DNA of 64,000 bases from Cyclobacteriaceae bacterium (GTDB lineage Bacteria > Bacteroidota > Bacteroidia > Cytophagales > Cyclobacteriaceae): NCBI GenBank assembly GCA_028281285.1, contig JANQKF010000032.1, positions 62,001 through 126,000 on the forward strand, in the 5' to 3' direction. Positions within the stretch are counted from its first letter, which is position 1, and every line of letters begins with the position of its first letter. The notes below the pieces were generated by a model. The model worked only from the letters and a program-made list of their open reading frames with translations. It made no database searches and had not been told where the DNA came from. A program made the translations under genes and the position numbers. Positions 44,308 to 53,215 of the stretch are shown here, in pieces.

Positions 44308-46524
44308 ATGAAATTTTTTTCGTCACTACTGCTCGCTTTTTTATGCTTGAATTCGGTAGTAGGTCAAAACGACCAAAACACACGAACCAGATACCAACTT
44401 CCCATTCAACGAACAACGACACCGGTATTATTGGATGGCAAGGATGATGATGAGGCATGGAAAACGGCCCAGGAAATCGAAGCCTTCCAAAATCATTGGC
44501 CATTGGATACAGGACAGGCAGATGCTATTACTAAAGTTAAATTAACATATGATGATAATTTCATATATGTATTGGGAATCATTCAGGACGATGGAACAAG
44601 AATTGTCCAGTCGCTGAGAAGAGACAACGAAGATGCACACTGGAATAGCGACAATTTCACTTTTGTCGTTGATCCCATCAACAATAAACAAAATGGCTTC
44701 TTATTTGGAGTAAATGCGGCTGGTGCCCAAATAGAAGGCCAAATAAATGTGAATGGACGCCAAACTAACACTGATCCAAACTGGGACAACAAGTGGTATT
44801 CTCAAGTCCGGCAATACCTGGACCATTGGATTGTAGAAATGGCCATCCCATTTAAAACACTTCGGTATAACACAAATACCTCTGAATGGGGCATGAACTT
44901 CATCAGGGGTGATCTTAAGAATAACGTATACTCTACCTGGACACAGTTTCCTCTTAATTACGGTGGCACCGACCTTAATTTTATGGGCACACTCAAGTGG
45001 GATCAAAACCCAAAGAAGGCCAATGGCAAGGTGGTGCTTATCCCCTACCTGGCTGGTGGAACTAATCGAGATTTTGAAGACGAGGGTCAGGATACCTATA
45101 ACCAGGACTTTGACGCGGGAATTGACGCTAAGGTAGCCATCACAGGGTCGTTAAACCTCGATCTTACAATTAACCCGGATTTTTCCAATGTGGATGTAGA
45201 TCAGCAGGTTACCAACCTGACTCGTTTTTCGATTTTCTTCCCTGAACGCAGAAACTTCTTCCTGGAAAACGGGGATATATTCTCCAATTTCGGTGGTTGG
45301 GAGGTTCGACCCTTCTTTTCTCGAACCATTGGTTTGAACCAAGGCAAACAGGTGCCTATCACCTATGGAGCTCGGCTTACAGGCAACGTTACGAACAAGA
45401 CTCGCATCGGTCTCATGAACATCCAAACAAGAGAATTTGAAGAGCTGGAGGCACAGAATTACACCGTTGCGGCAGTGCATCACCAAGTGCTGCAGCGATC
45501 GGTAATCAAAGGGATCCTTCTAAATCGACAAACTGGAGCAGATGTAACCGAAGGCAAATACTCACGAAACGGTGGCCTTGAATTTGCCTACCTATCACCA
45601 AATGGCAAAGTGAACAATACGGTCCGATTTCATGGTGCAATTACAGATGAAAAGCTTGACGACAATTATTATTACGGCTTTGATGGAAACTACAATGGCC
45701 GTAATTACCGGGCGGGATGGTCTTTGGATTTTGTTGGTGAAAACTATATTACTGAGCTGGGCTTTAATCCGAGACAAAACAATTTTAATGCAATCACCGA
45801 GGAAGTTACTCGTCAAGGGTATACCCGGATCAACCCATGGAGTGTTTATCGGTTCATTCCGAAAAACTCAAGCCTTAACCAGCATGGACCAAGAACCTGG
45901 CATATGGCTTGGCTGGATAAGTCCGAAGGTGGTTTGATTGAGCGATCTCACGGATTTGCGTACGACTTTATTTTCAAAAATACTACAGAACTCCGATTGC
46001 AGGCGCAAGTCAGAGAGGTCAACTTACCCGTACCCACCTCCTTTCTTGGAAGCGATTATACTCCCCTTCCTGCTGAGAACTATTATTTCACTCAATACTG
46101 GGTGAATTACAATACCGACCGAAGAAAGACGCTTAATGTGGACTTCCGATTACAGTATGGCAATTTCTTTAATGGTAATCGCTTCAACTCCTCAGTGGGG
46201 CTTAACTATCGCGTTCAACCTTGGGGCAGTTTCGGAGTAAATTATGATTTCAATAAAATCGATTTCCCAAATGAGTTTGGTCAAACTACCCTTCATTTAA
46301 TCAGGGCCAACGCAGAGATCAGCTTCTCCAACAAAATGTTCTGGACCACCGCTGTCCAATACAACTCTCAATCACAGAACTATAATGTATTCTCGAGATT
46401 TCAATGGAGATTCAAGCCCATGTCAGATTTCTTCTTGGTATACACTGACAATTATACCACAGATGGACTGAATATCAAGAACCGACAAATTGTCTTTAAA
46501 CTCACCTATTGGCTGAATATGTAA
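44308..46524 (+). CDS. DUF5916 outer-membrane protein with CBM9-like N-terminal domain
   Basis: 738 residues, signal peptide about 1-19 (cleavage before QNDQN). Residues 35-230 form a CBM9-like sugar-binding fold (LLDGKDDDEAWKTA, WNSDNFTFVVDP). From about 235 to the end is DUF5916, with the hallmark INPDFSNVDVDQQVTNLTRFSIFFPERRNFFLEN and alternating aromatic beta-strands ending in an aromatic-rich C-terminal strand (IVFKLTYWLNM), typical of a beta-barrel. It is predicted in the outer membrane, common in Bacteroidota and without a demonstrated function. It is a single-gene unit. Confidence 0.92.
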   Translation: MKFFSSLLLAFLCLNSVVGQNDQNTRTRYQLPIQRTTTPVLLDGKDDDEAWKTAQEIEAFQNHWPLDTGQADAITKVKLTYDDNFIYVLGIIQDDGTRIVQSLRRDNEDAHWNSDNFTFVVDPINNKQNGFLFGVNAAGAQIEGQINVNGRQTNTDPNWDNKWYSQVRQYLDHWIVEMAIPFKTLRYNTNTSEWGMNFIRGDLKNNVYSTWTQFPLNYGGTDLNFMGTLKWDQNPKKANGKVVLIPYLAGGTNRDFEDEGQDTYNQDFDAGIDAKVAITGSLNLDLTINPDFSNVDVDQQVTNLTRFSIFFPERRNFFLENGDIFSNFGGWEVRPFFSRTIGLNQGKQVPITYGARLTGNVTNKTRIGLMNIQTREFEELEAQNYTVAAVHHQVLQRSVIKGILLNRQTGADVTEGKYSRNGGLEFAYLSPNGKVNNTVRFHGAITDEKLDDNYYYGFDGNYNGRNYRAGWSLDFVGENYITELGFNPRQNNFNAITEEVTRQGYTRINPWSVYRFIPKNSSLNQHGPRTWHMAWLDKSEGGLIERSHGFAYDFIFKNTTELRLQAQVREVNLPVPTSFLGSDYTPLPAENYYFTQYWVNYNTDRRKTLNVDFRLQYGNFFNGNRFNSSVGLNYRVQPWGSFGVNYDFNKIDFPNEFGQTTLHLIRANAEISFSNKMFWTTAVQYNSQSQNYNVFSRFQWRFKPMSDFFLVYTDNYTTDGLNIKNRQIVFKLTYWLNM

Positions 46525-46608
46525 TTACCGTCAAGAGGACTAATTACCTCACCTAGTCCGGTTGTTCCGCACGACATGAGCCAGCGATATTAGGCTTACA
46601 AATAGGTC

Positions 46609-46616
46609 TATATTTG
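46609..46616 (+). promoter_or_regulatory. candidate Bacteroidota -7 box before the EamA transporter
   Basis: TATATTTG is an exact TAnnTTTG match ending 8 nt before the ATG at 46625, which would give a very short or leaderless transcript. No clear -33 TTG is present at the usual spacing. Confidence 0.4.
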
Positions 46617-46624
46617 CTCGCACC

Positions 46625-47524
46625 ATGTCTCAACGATCGAATTATCTGCTGTTTGCAATTCCAGCCCTCATCTGGGGTTCGACATGGTATGTGATTAAGT
46701 TTCAACTAGACACAGTAGAGCCATTAATGTCGGTTTCTTACCGCTTTTTTGCCGGTGGATGGATTCTTATTTTATTCTGTCTATTGGCCAAGAAGCCCTT
46801 GAAATTCAGTCTTGAGCAACACCTCAGATTAATGCTCCAAGGCATTTTGCTTTTTGGGATGAACTACTGGCTGGTATACATGGCAGAAGAATATATTGCT
46901 TCCGGTCTGGTGGCTGTGGGGTTCTCAACGCTGATATTTTTTAACATCTTTTTTGGTGCCCTATTTATGGGCAATTCGATCAAAAAGCGTGTTTTAATTG
47001 GAGCTGCCTTTGGCTTAATAGGAACTTCGATCATTTTCTGGCCCGAACTCAGGGCATTCAGCTCGGAAAACGGTGGCTTTTTGGGGCTGACTCTAATGAT
47101 CACATCGGTAATCACCGCCTCATTGGGCAATATCACTTCTGCTTATAATTCCAGATTGAGAATCCCTGTAATTCAGGCAACAGCCATTGGAATGTTGTAC
47201 GGTTCCCTGGTAATGTTCGCCATTGCAATGATATTGGGAAAACCCATTACGATTGACACAAGTACCGAGTACATCGGTTCACTTATCTACTTGACAATTT
47301 TTGGTTCTATTCTTGCCTTCAGCGCATATCTCACACTGATTAGTCGAATCGGGCCGGACAAAGCGGCTTATGCAATCGTTGTGGTGCCTGTAGTTGCCAT
47401 ACTGATATCCACGGCTTTGGAAGGGTATAGACCCACACTCTACACATTTCTTGGAATGAGCTTACTGATTGCCGGAAATGTATTCGCTTTATACAAGAAA
47501 AAAGTAGCTCAACCCTCCAACTAA
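46625..47524 (+). CDS. DMT-superfamily (EamA) transporter
   Basis: 299 residues with about ten TM helices in two EamA repeats. The first repeat has ALIWGSTWYVIKFQL and SYRFFAGGWIL; the second spans about 150-295 with LTIFGSILAFSAYLTLISRIGPDKAAYAIVVVPVVAILIS. A short basic tail (YKKKVAQPSN) follows. It is an inner-membrane metabolite exporter of unknown substrate. It lies upstream of the bestrophin gene with a 28-nt gap, so co-transcription is possible. Confidence 0.94.
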   Translation: MSQRSNYLLFAIPALIWGSTWYVIKFQLDTVEPLMSVSYRFFAGGWILILFCLLAKKPLKFSLEQHLRLMLQGILLFGMNYWLVYMAEEYIASGLVAVGFSTLIFFNIFFGALFMGNSIKKRVLIGAAFGLIGTSIIFWPELRAFSSENGGFLGLTLMITSVITASLGNITSAYNSRLRIPVIQATAIGMLYGSLVMFAIAMILGKPITIDTSTEYIGSLIYLTIFGSILAFSAYLTLISRIGPDKAAYAIVVVPVVAILISTALEGYRPTLYTFLGMSLLIAGNVFALYKKKVAQPSN

Positions 47525-47552
47525 GAATAGGACTTCTTGCTATCTTAATTGC

Positions 47553-48593
47553 ATGTTTATTAATAAGAATTTTAACCTGAAAGGAATTTTAACCTTTTCC
47601 GGTGTACACATTATTTGGCTTACCCTTTGGGCCTCTTTATCCGTTTTATTACTTGAATATGCAGACCTGGAGTGGCTCAGAATCCCTTGGCTTCCATTAT
47701 CTGTAATTGGCTTGGCGGTAGCCTTCTATATTGGTTTTAAGAATAATAGTGCCTATGACCGACTCTGGGAGGCTCGAAAGATATGGGGAGGTATCGTGAA
47801 TGATAGTCGAGCATGGGGTTCTACTATTAAATCATATGTGAGTAATCAGTTTCTCGCTCGCACAAAAAGTCCGGAAGAACTTCATGCCCATCACAAAAGA
47901 CTAATTTACCGTCATATTGGCTGGCTATATGCACTTCGAAGACAGCTTCTAATCCCTACTAACTGGGAACATGTCAATCAAAGTAAACACGTAAGACGGG
48001 TGAATGAGAAGCGAATGAATCGCTACGGAGGGGTAAGTTCGAACCGTGAGGGGGTCACAAAAGAAACTATTGAGGGGTTTGTTGGCAAGGAGGAGTTGGA
48101 AAGGTTATTAAATGCAAAAAATACAGCGACTCAAATTATTGATCAGCAGTCCCAGGACTTAAGGAACCTAAGAATGCACGATCTGATCGATGATTTCAGA
48201 CACATGGAGTTACAAAATTTACTTCGTGAGTTCTATGCGCTTCAAGGAAAATGTGAGCGCATTAAGAAGTTCCCTCTGCCTAGGCAGTATGGAAGCATGA
48301 GCTTTTACTTTGTTGCAATTTTCATCTTCTTATTACCCTTTGGCATGTATGGCGAATTTGCCAAGCTTGGTGATTTTGGTGCCTGGCTGGCTATTCCCTT
48401 TACTATCCTGATTGGCTGGGTCTTCTTAATGATGGAATTGATTGGAGACTATTCGGAGAACCCGTTTGAAGGCTTAGGTAACGATATCCCAATGCTGTCC
48501 TTGTGCCGAACGATTGAGATAGATTTGCGCGAAATGTTGGGCGAAACTGAACTTCCTCCACCAATTGAAGCGAAGAACGGTGTCTTAATGTAA
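47553..48593 (+). CDS. bestrophin-family (UPF0187) membrane channel-like protein
   Basis: 346 residues. N-terminal TM helices (about 18-35 and 45-62) are followed by the family signature FKNNSAYDRLWEARKIWGGIVNDSRAWG around 62-90. A long cytoplasmic helical section (95-240) has histidine- and arginine-rich segments, then two more TM helices (about 250-272 and 277-297) and the EGLGNDIPMLSLCRTIEIDL C-terminal motif. Bacterial homologues form pentameric ion channels. The gene overlaps the convergent bicupin gene by 9 bases at its 3' end. Confidence 0.93.
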   Translation: MFINKNFNLKGILTFSGVHIIWLTLWASLSVLLLEYADLEWLRIPWLPLSVIGLAVAFYIGFKNNSAYDRLWEARKIWGGIVNDSRAWGSTIKSYVSNQFLARTKSPEELHAHHKRLIYRHIGWLYALRRQLLIPTNWEHVNQSKHVRRVNEKRMNRYGGVSSNREGVTKETIEGFVGKEELERLLNAKNTATQIIDQQSQDLRNLRMHDLIDDFRHMELQNLLREFYALQGKCERIKKFPLPRQYGSMSFYFVAIFIFLLPFGMYGEFAKLGDFGAWLAIPFTILIGWVFLMMELIGDYSENPFEGLGNDIPMLSLCRTIEIDLREMLGETELPPPIEAKNGVLM

Positions 48594-49682
48594 CACTGTC
48601 TCAAATTTGCCGGGCAAAGATACTTCCAACAACTTCAAATTTTCAGTTGCGGATCGGTAACTGACTGCCTGACCAGGGGGGATAACAAAAGCATCTCCGG
48701 CCTTTAGAGGGAATGTGTCCTCCCCTATTTTTTCCAGGACCAATTCACCTTCCAGGACGAAAGTAAACAGGATTTCACAGGTATGGTGAGAAATGGTCTC
48801 TTCTTTTGTTATTGCCTTCACCACTTGAACTGAGGCCACACCAACTGTAGCCTCATTAATTCCGGTTTCTTTGACTTGAAAACCCGGTATTCTCCATGCC
48901 TCCCAATCGACTTCATCAAACTTAAAATGGCAGAATCGCTGCCCTCTAAAATCTCTTTCCGGTTTCAGTTCTGTGGTTGGTAGCTCCATCTCATGATCAA
49001 TCGTGGTCATATGTTCTGCAGGAACCCCAATTTCAATTACTTCTAAGGCCTCTGAAGCCTCTAAAACACGATGCCTTATCTCAGGGGGCTGAATCACACA
49101 ATCTCCAGCCTTCAACCAAAATGGAGGACCTTGATCCTCATATACAAGCTTCACTGATCCTTTGTAGCAGTAAATCAATTGAAAACCGACTGTATGATAA
49201 TGAACCATATCGGGAACAGGACCAGCATCAGGTATTCGTATATGTGAGGCAATTATACTTCCACCTAAACGATCGTGGATCAGATCGCGATAAAGCATGC
49301 CCGCTCTTCCTATTATCCATGGATCTTCGTCACGAAGCCGCCTCACCTCAAACTGAGGTAAAGCCTGAGGAGTCTCAAACCGCTCTTCATGCGCAATAAA
49401 CCTAAATACGGTTCCACCGGGACTCTGGATTTCATCTTCTTCAGGGACGTCATTACCAGAAACGGGAATCAGTATCGTAGCACCAGACCGTGAAGAATTT
49501 CGCTCAATCCGGACCTTAAGGTTTCCCTTTGTCATTCGGGCCACCTTAGGATCATCCGAAGGATATATTTGGTCTAATTGAAACCCACAATCATGGAAGA
49601 ATCTCATCTCCGCATGTAAGTCTAATGTTGGCACCAAAATCTCATGAATACCGAGGTCCCAATTCACACTGTCCTTAGACAT
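48585..49682 (-). CDS. bicupin protein with VOC-like N-terminal segment
   Basis: 365 residues, cytoplasmic. Two cupin barrels are visible. The first, about 145-222, has HYHTVGFQLIYCYKGSVKLVYED and CVIQPPEIRHRV, so metal ligands are present. The second, about 280-357, has HHTCEILFTFVLEGELVLEK, but its second motif reads IPPGQAVSYRS without the usual His, so it may not bind metal the same way. Residues 10-105 look like half of a glyoxalase/VOC fold (IHEILVPTLDLHAEMRFFHDCGF). Function is not assigned; an oxygenase or isomerase role is possible. It is divergent from the DUF3472 gene. Confidence 0.8.
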   Translation of the reverse strand: MSKDSVNWDLGIHEILVPTLDLHAEMRFFHDCGFQLDQIYPSDDPKVARMTKGNLKVRIERNSSRSGATILIPVSGNDVPEEDEIQSPGGTVFRFIAHEERFETPQALPQFEVRRLRDEDPWIIGRAGMLYRDLIHDRLGGSIIASHIRIPDAGPVPDMVHYHTVGFQLIYCYKGSVKLVYEDQGPPFWLKAGDCVIQPPEIRHRVLEASEALEVIEIGVPAEHMTTIDHEMELPTTELKPERDFRGQRFCHFKFDEVDWEAWRIPGFQVKETGINEATVGVASVQVVKAITKEETISHHTCEILFTFVLEGELVLEKIGEDTFPLKAGDAFVIPPGQAVSYRSATENLKLLEVSLPGKFETVLH

Positions 49683-49789
49683 AGTCTATATATTACTTAC
49701 CCTCCAAATTAATCAAAACCTGTTTACCGGAGACAGAAATAAATTCGCTTTTTCAACTGGGGTCCTATCCTTATTTTAGTGTCAATCAT

Positions 49790-51085
49790 ATGTCCATGAA
49801 TAGATATTTGTCTCTTCTTTCAATTCTGTTTTTCTTCTACTCCTGCCGATCGAATTCAACTTCTTTTACACCTGATGAATTGACTATAGAAATACCCACT
49901 CAGGGAAATACTTGGATACTGGAAACAGATGCCGAAATGGATCGACAAATATTACAACATGGCATCAAAGATTGGGACTTATCAGGATTAACAGCTCGTA
50001 CCTATTTCTACATTGGGCGAACGGGAAGAATAAAAATTGGCATACGAGCCAGGGCGAGTTCACCGACAAACATTCACGCCAATTTCGAAGGACAAGCTAC
50101 TGACATTCAACTGAAAAATACTACGTTGGAAGTGATCTCAGTTGGTGAGTTTGATATCGATTCTCCAGGGTATTACTATCTGGACCTTGTTGGAGACAGA
50201 AATATGAACACAAGTGTTGAAATCTCCAATGTACTGATTGGAGGGGAAGCCACCCAAGGCAATATTTACTTTGCACGCGATGACTTTTATTGGGCCAGAA
50301 GAGGACCATCAGTTCACCTGACCTATGAAGTTCCGGAACCTGCCAGTGATGTTGTTTATTTCTACAATGAAATCAATGTTCCTGAAGGCCAGGATGTCTT
50401 GGGAAGTTATTTCATGGCTAATGGATTTGCCGAAGGTTACTTTGGTATACAGGTGAATAGTGAAAATGAAAGAAGAATTCTATTTTCGGTTTGGAGCCCG
50501 TATAAAACGGATAATCCTGAAGAAATTCCTGAAGACCAAAAAATCACAATGCTAAAAAAAGGAAGCAATGTGCATACCGGTGAATTCGGAAATGAAGGCT
50601 CTGGTGGTCAGAGCTATCGAAAGTATATGTGGAAATCGGATATTAATTATCGCTTTCTATTGAAAGGAGAGCCTGCCGGGGATAACTCGACCGACTATAC
50701 CGCATATTTTTTTGCACCTGAAATTGGAGAATGGGAGCTCATCGCTTCATTCAGAAGACCAAAGACCAACACTTACCTTACCAGACCTCACTCCTTCCTG
50801 GAAAATTTCAGAACTGAAACGGGGAATCAATCACGTATGGCGTTTTGGACCAATCAATGGGTCTACGATACAAATGGAACATGGCATGAATTGACACGAG
50901 CCCGGTTCACGGCAGATGCTACCGCGCGAAAGGAGTCAAGAATGGACTATGCAGGAGGAAGTGACGGGGCAAATTTCTTTATGAGAAATTGTGGCTTTTT
51001 CACTGGGTGGACCGAAATCGAGACTACTATCAACCGAACTTCGTTGGGAACCAGTCCATCAATTGATTTTAGGGTTCTACCCTAA
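49790..51085 (+). CDS. DUF3472-family lipoprotein with DUF5077-like N-terminal domain
   Basis: 431 residues; ATG at 49790 or 49796 opens a short lipoprotein signal ending FYSC (Cys at about 19). Residues 30-150 form a beta-sandwich of the DUF5077 type (GNTWILETDAEMDRQ, YYYLDLVGDRN). Residues 160-400 match DUF3472 (VHLTYEVPEPASDVVYFYNEINVPEGQDVLGSYFMANGFAEGYFGIQ, then EGSGGQSYRKYMWK). Such proteins are usually carbohydrate-related, but no activity is established. No close operon partner is present. Confidence 0.87.
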   Translation: MSMNRYLSLLSILFFFYSCRSNSTSFTPDELTIEIPTQGNTWILETDAEMDRQILQHGIKDWDLSGLTARTYFYIGRTGRIKIGIRARASSPTNIHANFEGQATDIQLKNTTLEVISVGEFDIDSPGYYYLDLVGDRNMNTSVEISNVLIGGEATQGNIYFARDDFYWARRGPSVHLTYEVPEPASDVVYFYNEINVPEGQDVLGSYFMANGFAEGYFGIQVNSENERRILFSVWSPYKTDNPEEIPEDQKITMLKKGSNVHTGEFGNEGSGGQSYRKYMWKSDINYRFLLKGEPAGDNSTDYTAYFFAPEIGEWELIASFRRPKTNTYLTRPHSFLENFRTETGNQSRMAFWTNQWVYDTNGTWHELTRARFTADATARKESRMDYAGGSDGANFFMRNCGFFTGWTEIETTINRTSLGTSPSIDFRVLP

Positions 51086-51099
51086 TAAGCGATGATCGG

Positions 51100-52149
51100 C
51101 TAGTGATTACGAATAACAGCATAGATCTTAAGACTCTCATTTTTTCCTCGAAGAAGTTCCTCTCCCATGAGTTGTACCTCAAAGATTCCATTCATTTTAA
51201 GTTCTGCGTGGAAATGCTCTGAAATCAAAAGGGTTTGGCCAAAATCATTGCATTTATCCTGTATTCGGGCCGCGATATTCATGGTATCGCCATGATAGGC
51301 AATTTCTTTCTTTATCTCTCCCACCTCCGCTGTGGTGACCTCTCCAAGATTAATTCCCGCCTTAAACGTAGGTACCACGCCATACTTTTCCATATAGTGG
51401 TTATGGCGAGACCTCAATTGGTCTTCAAAGGCCCAAAATGCCTTAATACATTTGGTTAAATCAAGGCTCTTTTTCACTCGCCAACTCAAGATCACCTCAT
51501 CGCCAACATATTGATACACTTCCGCATCATACCTTCTAACGGCATTTAAATCATAAAAACAATCCTGCAGAAATCTACTGTATTTGATATGTCCCAGTTG
51601 TTCGGCAATTGTCGTTGAACTCTTCAGATCGATGAACATGAAGATTCGATTTTCTACGCGCGGTGAGTAAAAATCGCCCCTAAGAAATCTCCACAAATTA
51701 CCCTTCCCAAGAAGCAGGTTTATCTCCCTCAAACTAGCCAGAAAGAAATTGACCAGAATTGAATAGAGAAATGTGAGTATCGCACTCGGATTGGATACAA
51801 ATTTTCTAAATGTTGTTGGCTCATCAAACCCAACTACATTCTCAAAAAAGTAAAAGGCCAACACAAAGAGTGAGGCCATAATCAGGGTATTCAGAAGTAA
51901 GCCAATGATGAGCAACTTCCACATCGGCACCCTTCGCAATAAGTACTTTTCAAACTTTATTTGACCGAGCCCAAACAAAAGGCCGCCTAAAGGGCCAAAA
52001 ATTAAGACCATGCGGACATTGTCCTGCCATTCTGGAGTAGCCGGAACATCGGCAGTTACGCCCCAGTTTCGGACAATGGACCAGCAGGCTAGTGCCAGAA
52101 CCCAGCCTATTACGAAATCGCGTATTATTATTAGGTCTTCTTTCTGCAT
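51100..52149 (-). CDS. membrane class III adenylate/guanylate cyclase
   Basis: 349 residues. Four TM helices (about 9-27, 46-63, 78-103 and 122-142) precede the catalytic domain (165-349). The two metal-binding Asp are Asp174 in FIDLKSST and Asp217 in YVGDEVIL. The transition-state pair lies in MNIAARIQDK (Asn and Arg, around 282-286). The substrate-specifying Lys/Asp positions cannot be called with confidence, so cAMP versus cGMP is open. It is the last gene in this minus-strand run, 56 nt after the sigma-factor gene. Membrane cyclases of this kind are common in Bacteroidota, and the sensor input is unknown. Confidence 0.92.
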   Translation of the reverse strand: MQKEDLIIIRDFVIGWVLALACWSIVRNWGVTADVPATPEWQDNVRMVLIFGPLGGLLFGLGQIKFEKYLLRRVPMWKLLIIGLLLNTLIMASLFVLAFYFFENVVGFDEPTTFRKFVSNPSAILTFLYSILVNFFLASLREINLLLGKGNLWRFLRGDFYSPRVENRIFMFIDLKSSTTIAEQLGHIKYSRFLQDCFYDLNAVRRYDAEVYQYVGDEVILSWRVKKSLDLTKCIKAFWAFEDQLRSRHNHYMEKYGVVPTFKAGINLGEVTTAEVGEIKKEIAYHGDTMNIAARIQDKCNDFGQTLLISEHFHAELKMNGIFEVQLMGEELLRGKNESLKIYAVIRNH

Positions 52150-52205
52150 CGAATATCTAATCGATGCAATTTAAGGAGTATTTTAGAGTAAGACTTAGTT
52201 TGTTG

Positions 52206-52736
52206 TCAACAACTGCAATCGCCACAATCGTGATCTTCAATTAAATGTCCACAATATTCAGCAAAAAGGTCTTTTAACATTTTTCTGCCGCGCTGAACTC
52301 TTGATTTCAGACCTGATTCACTCATTTGATAATCAATAGCGAGCTGCTTTTGAGGGATTCCCTTAAGTTCATAAGCTGCCAGTGGTTCAGCATATTTTTC
52401 AGGGAGTTTTTCAATAAGTGACGGAACGCATTGTTCCAACTCGTGTAAAAAATTCTTTTGGTCTTCGCTTGCAATATTGACTGGCATTAATGCAACGGGT
52501 TTACGTTGCTGCTCGCGGAAATAATCCGTTATGGTATTTCGAGCTATCGCAATTAACCAAGCCTCCGTATTTCTAATTCCCTGAACCTTCTCGCAGTTGT
52601 CATAAATCTTCATCATGACCTGACTTAGCAACTCTTCACTATCAAGAGGGTCTTTAACCCGACTCTTAATGAATCGGGCTAAAATATCTCTGTATTCCTG
52701 AAATACAGGGCCTACAACTTGACAATGTTGGTTCAT
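52206..52736 (-). CDS. SigZ-like RNA polymerase sigma factor with Cys-rich tail
   Basis: 176 residues from ATG at 52736, which overlaps the upstream TGA as ATGA; ATG at 52745 is possible but gives a larger overlap. Region 2 (about 10-85) includes SEELLSQVMMKIYDN and NTEAWLIAIARNTITDYFRE. Region 4 (about 110-165) has LPEKYAEPLAAYELKGIPQKQLAIDYQMSESGLKSRVQRGRKML. The protein ends in HDCGDCSC, a tail with three Cys that could bind metal or metalloid. In Bacteroidota, SigZ-type factors often lie near ArsR/ArsI genes, as here. Its promoter targets are unknown. Confidence 0.92.
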   Translation of the reverse strand: MNQHCQVVGPVFQEYRDILARFIKSRVKDPLDSEELLSQVMMKIYDNCEKVQGIRNTEAWLIAIARNTITDYFREQQRKPVALMPVNIASEDQKNFLHELEQCVPSLIEKLPEKYAEPLAAYELKGIPQKQLAIDYQMSESGLKSRVQRGRKMLKDLFAEYCGHLIEDHDCGDCSC

Positions 52737-53149
52737 GCTACACAACAGTTATCATCACAACATTCAGAAGACTCCACTTTGTTCACTTCAGATTCTCCGT
52801 AAGTATAAAAAGCTTCCCATTCAACATTCTGCGGATCCTTTACCCAGGATTTTTCAGATTGAGCATAGCAACAGACCGTATGCCCTTCTTCCCTCATTTT
52901 GGTATCCGCCTTTTCAATATTAGCATAGATCTCCCTCAATTCCGATTCGTTTTCTGCCTGAATACCCAAATGTCTGACCCCCAATTCATGCCCTCCAAGA
53001 GAAATTGAGAAATTTACTCTGGGATCCTCAAGCATCCATTTAGCATAATCTTCTTTTCTGACCGTGGGCTCAGCATTGAACAAAGCGTTGTAGAAACCGA
53101 CCGATTCTTCTACATTATTTACATGAAGGTTTACGTGTAATCTTTTCAT
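52733..53149 (-). CDS. ArsI/CadI-family VOC metalloenzyme (C-As lyase-like)
   Basis: 138 residues of the vicinal-oxygen-chelate fold. It starts MKRLHVNLHVNNVEESVGFYNALF, with candidate metal ligands near His5/His9, His60 in GVRHLGI and Glu112 in VEWEAF. The vicinal pair Cys93-Cys94 (HTVCCYA) is the position used by ArsI to bind trivalent organoarsenicals. The C-terminus adds further Cys pairs (ECCDDNCC). The family cleaves C-As bonds or confers arsenic/cadmium tolerance. It is co-translated with the sigma factor; no ArsR, ArsB or ArsM gene is in view. Confidence 0.87.
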   Translation of the reverse strand: MKRLHVNLHVNNVEESVGFYNALFNAEPTVRKEDYAKWMLEDPRVNFSISLGGHELGVRHLGIQAENESELREIYANIEKADTKMREEGHTVCCYAQSEKSWVKDPQNVEWEAFYTYGESEVNKVESSECCDDNCCVA

Positions 53150-53188
53150 TGTATCTAATTTAAATTCACCCCGTAGACGAGTGTATTC

Positions 53189-53215
53189 AAAAAAGACGCA
53201 AAAAAGATTTTCGTC
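53189..53215 (-). terminator. possible terminator at the end of the prefix-domain permease
   Basis: On the minus strand GACGAAAA pairs imperfectly with TTTTTGCGTC and is followed by six T. The hairpin begins inside the stop codon of 53214-55826. The stem contains a bulge, so this is tentative. Confidence 0.4.

Noticed and set aside
46538-46563. Possible hairpin GGACTA...TAGTCC after the DUF5916 gene
   Set aside because: Only six pairs with a long loop and no T run; not a convincing terminator or operator.
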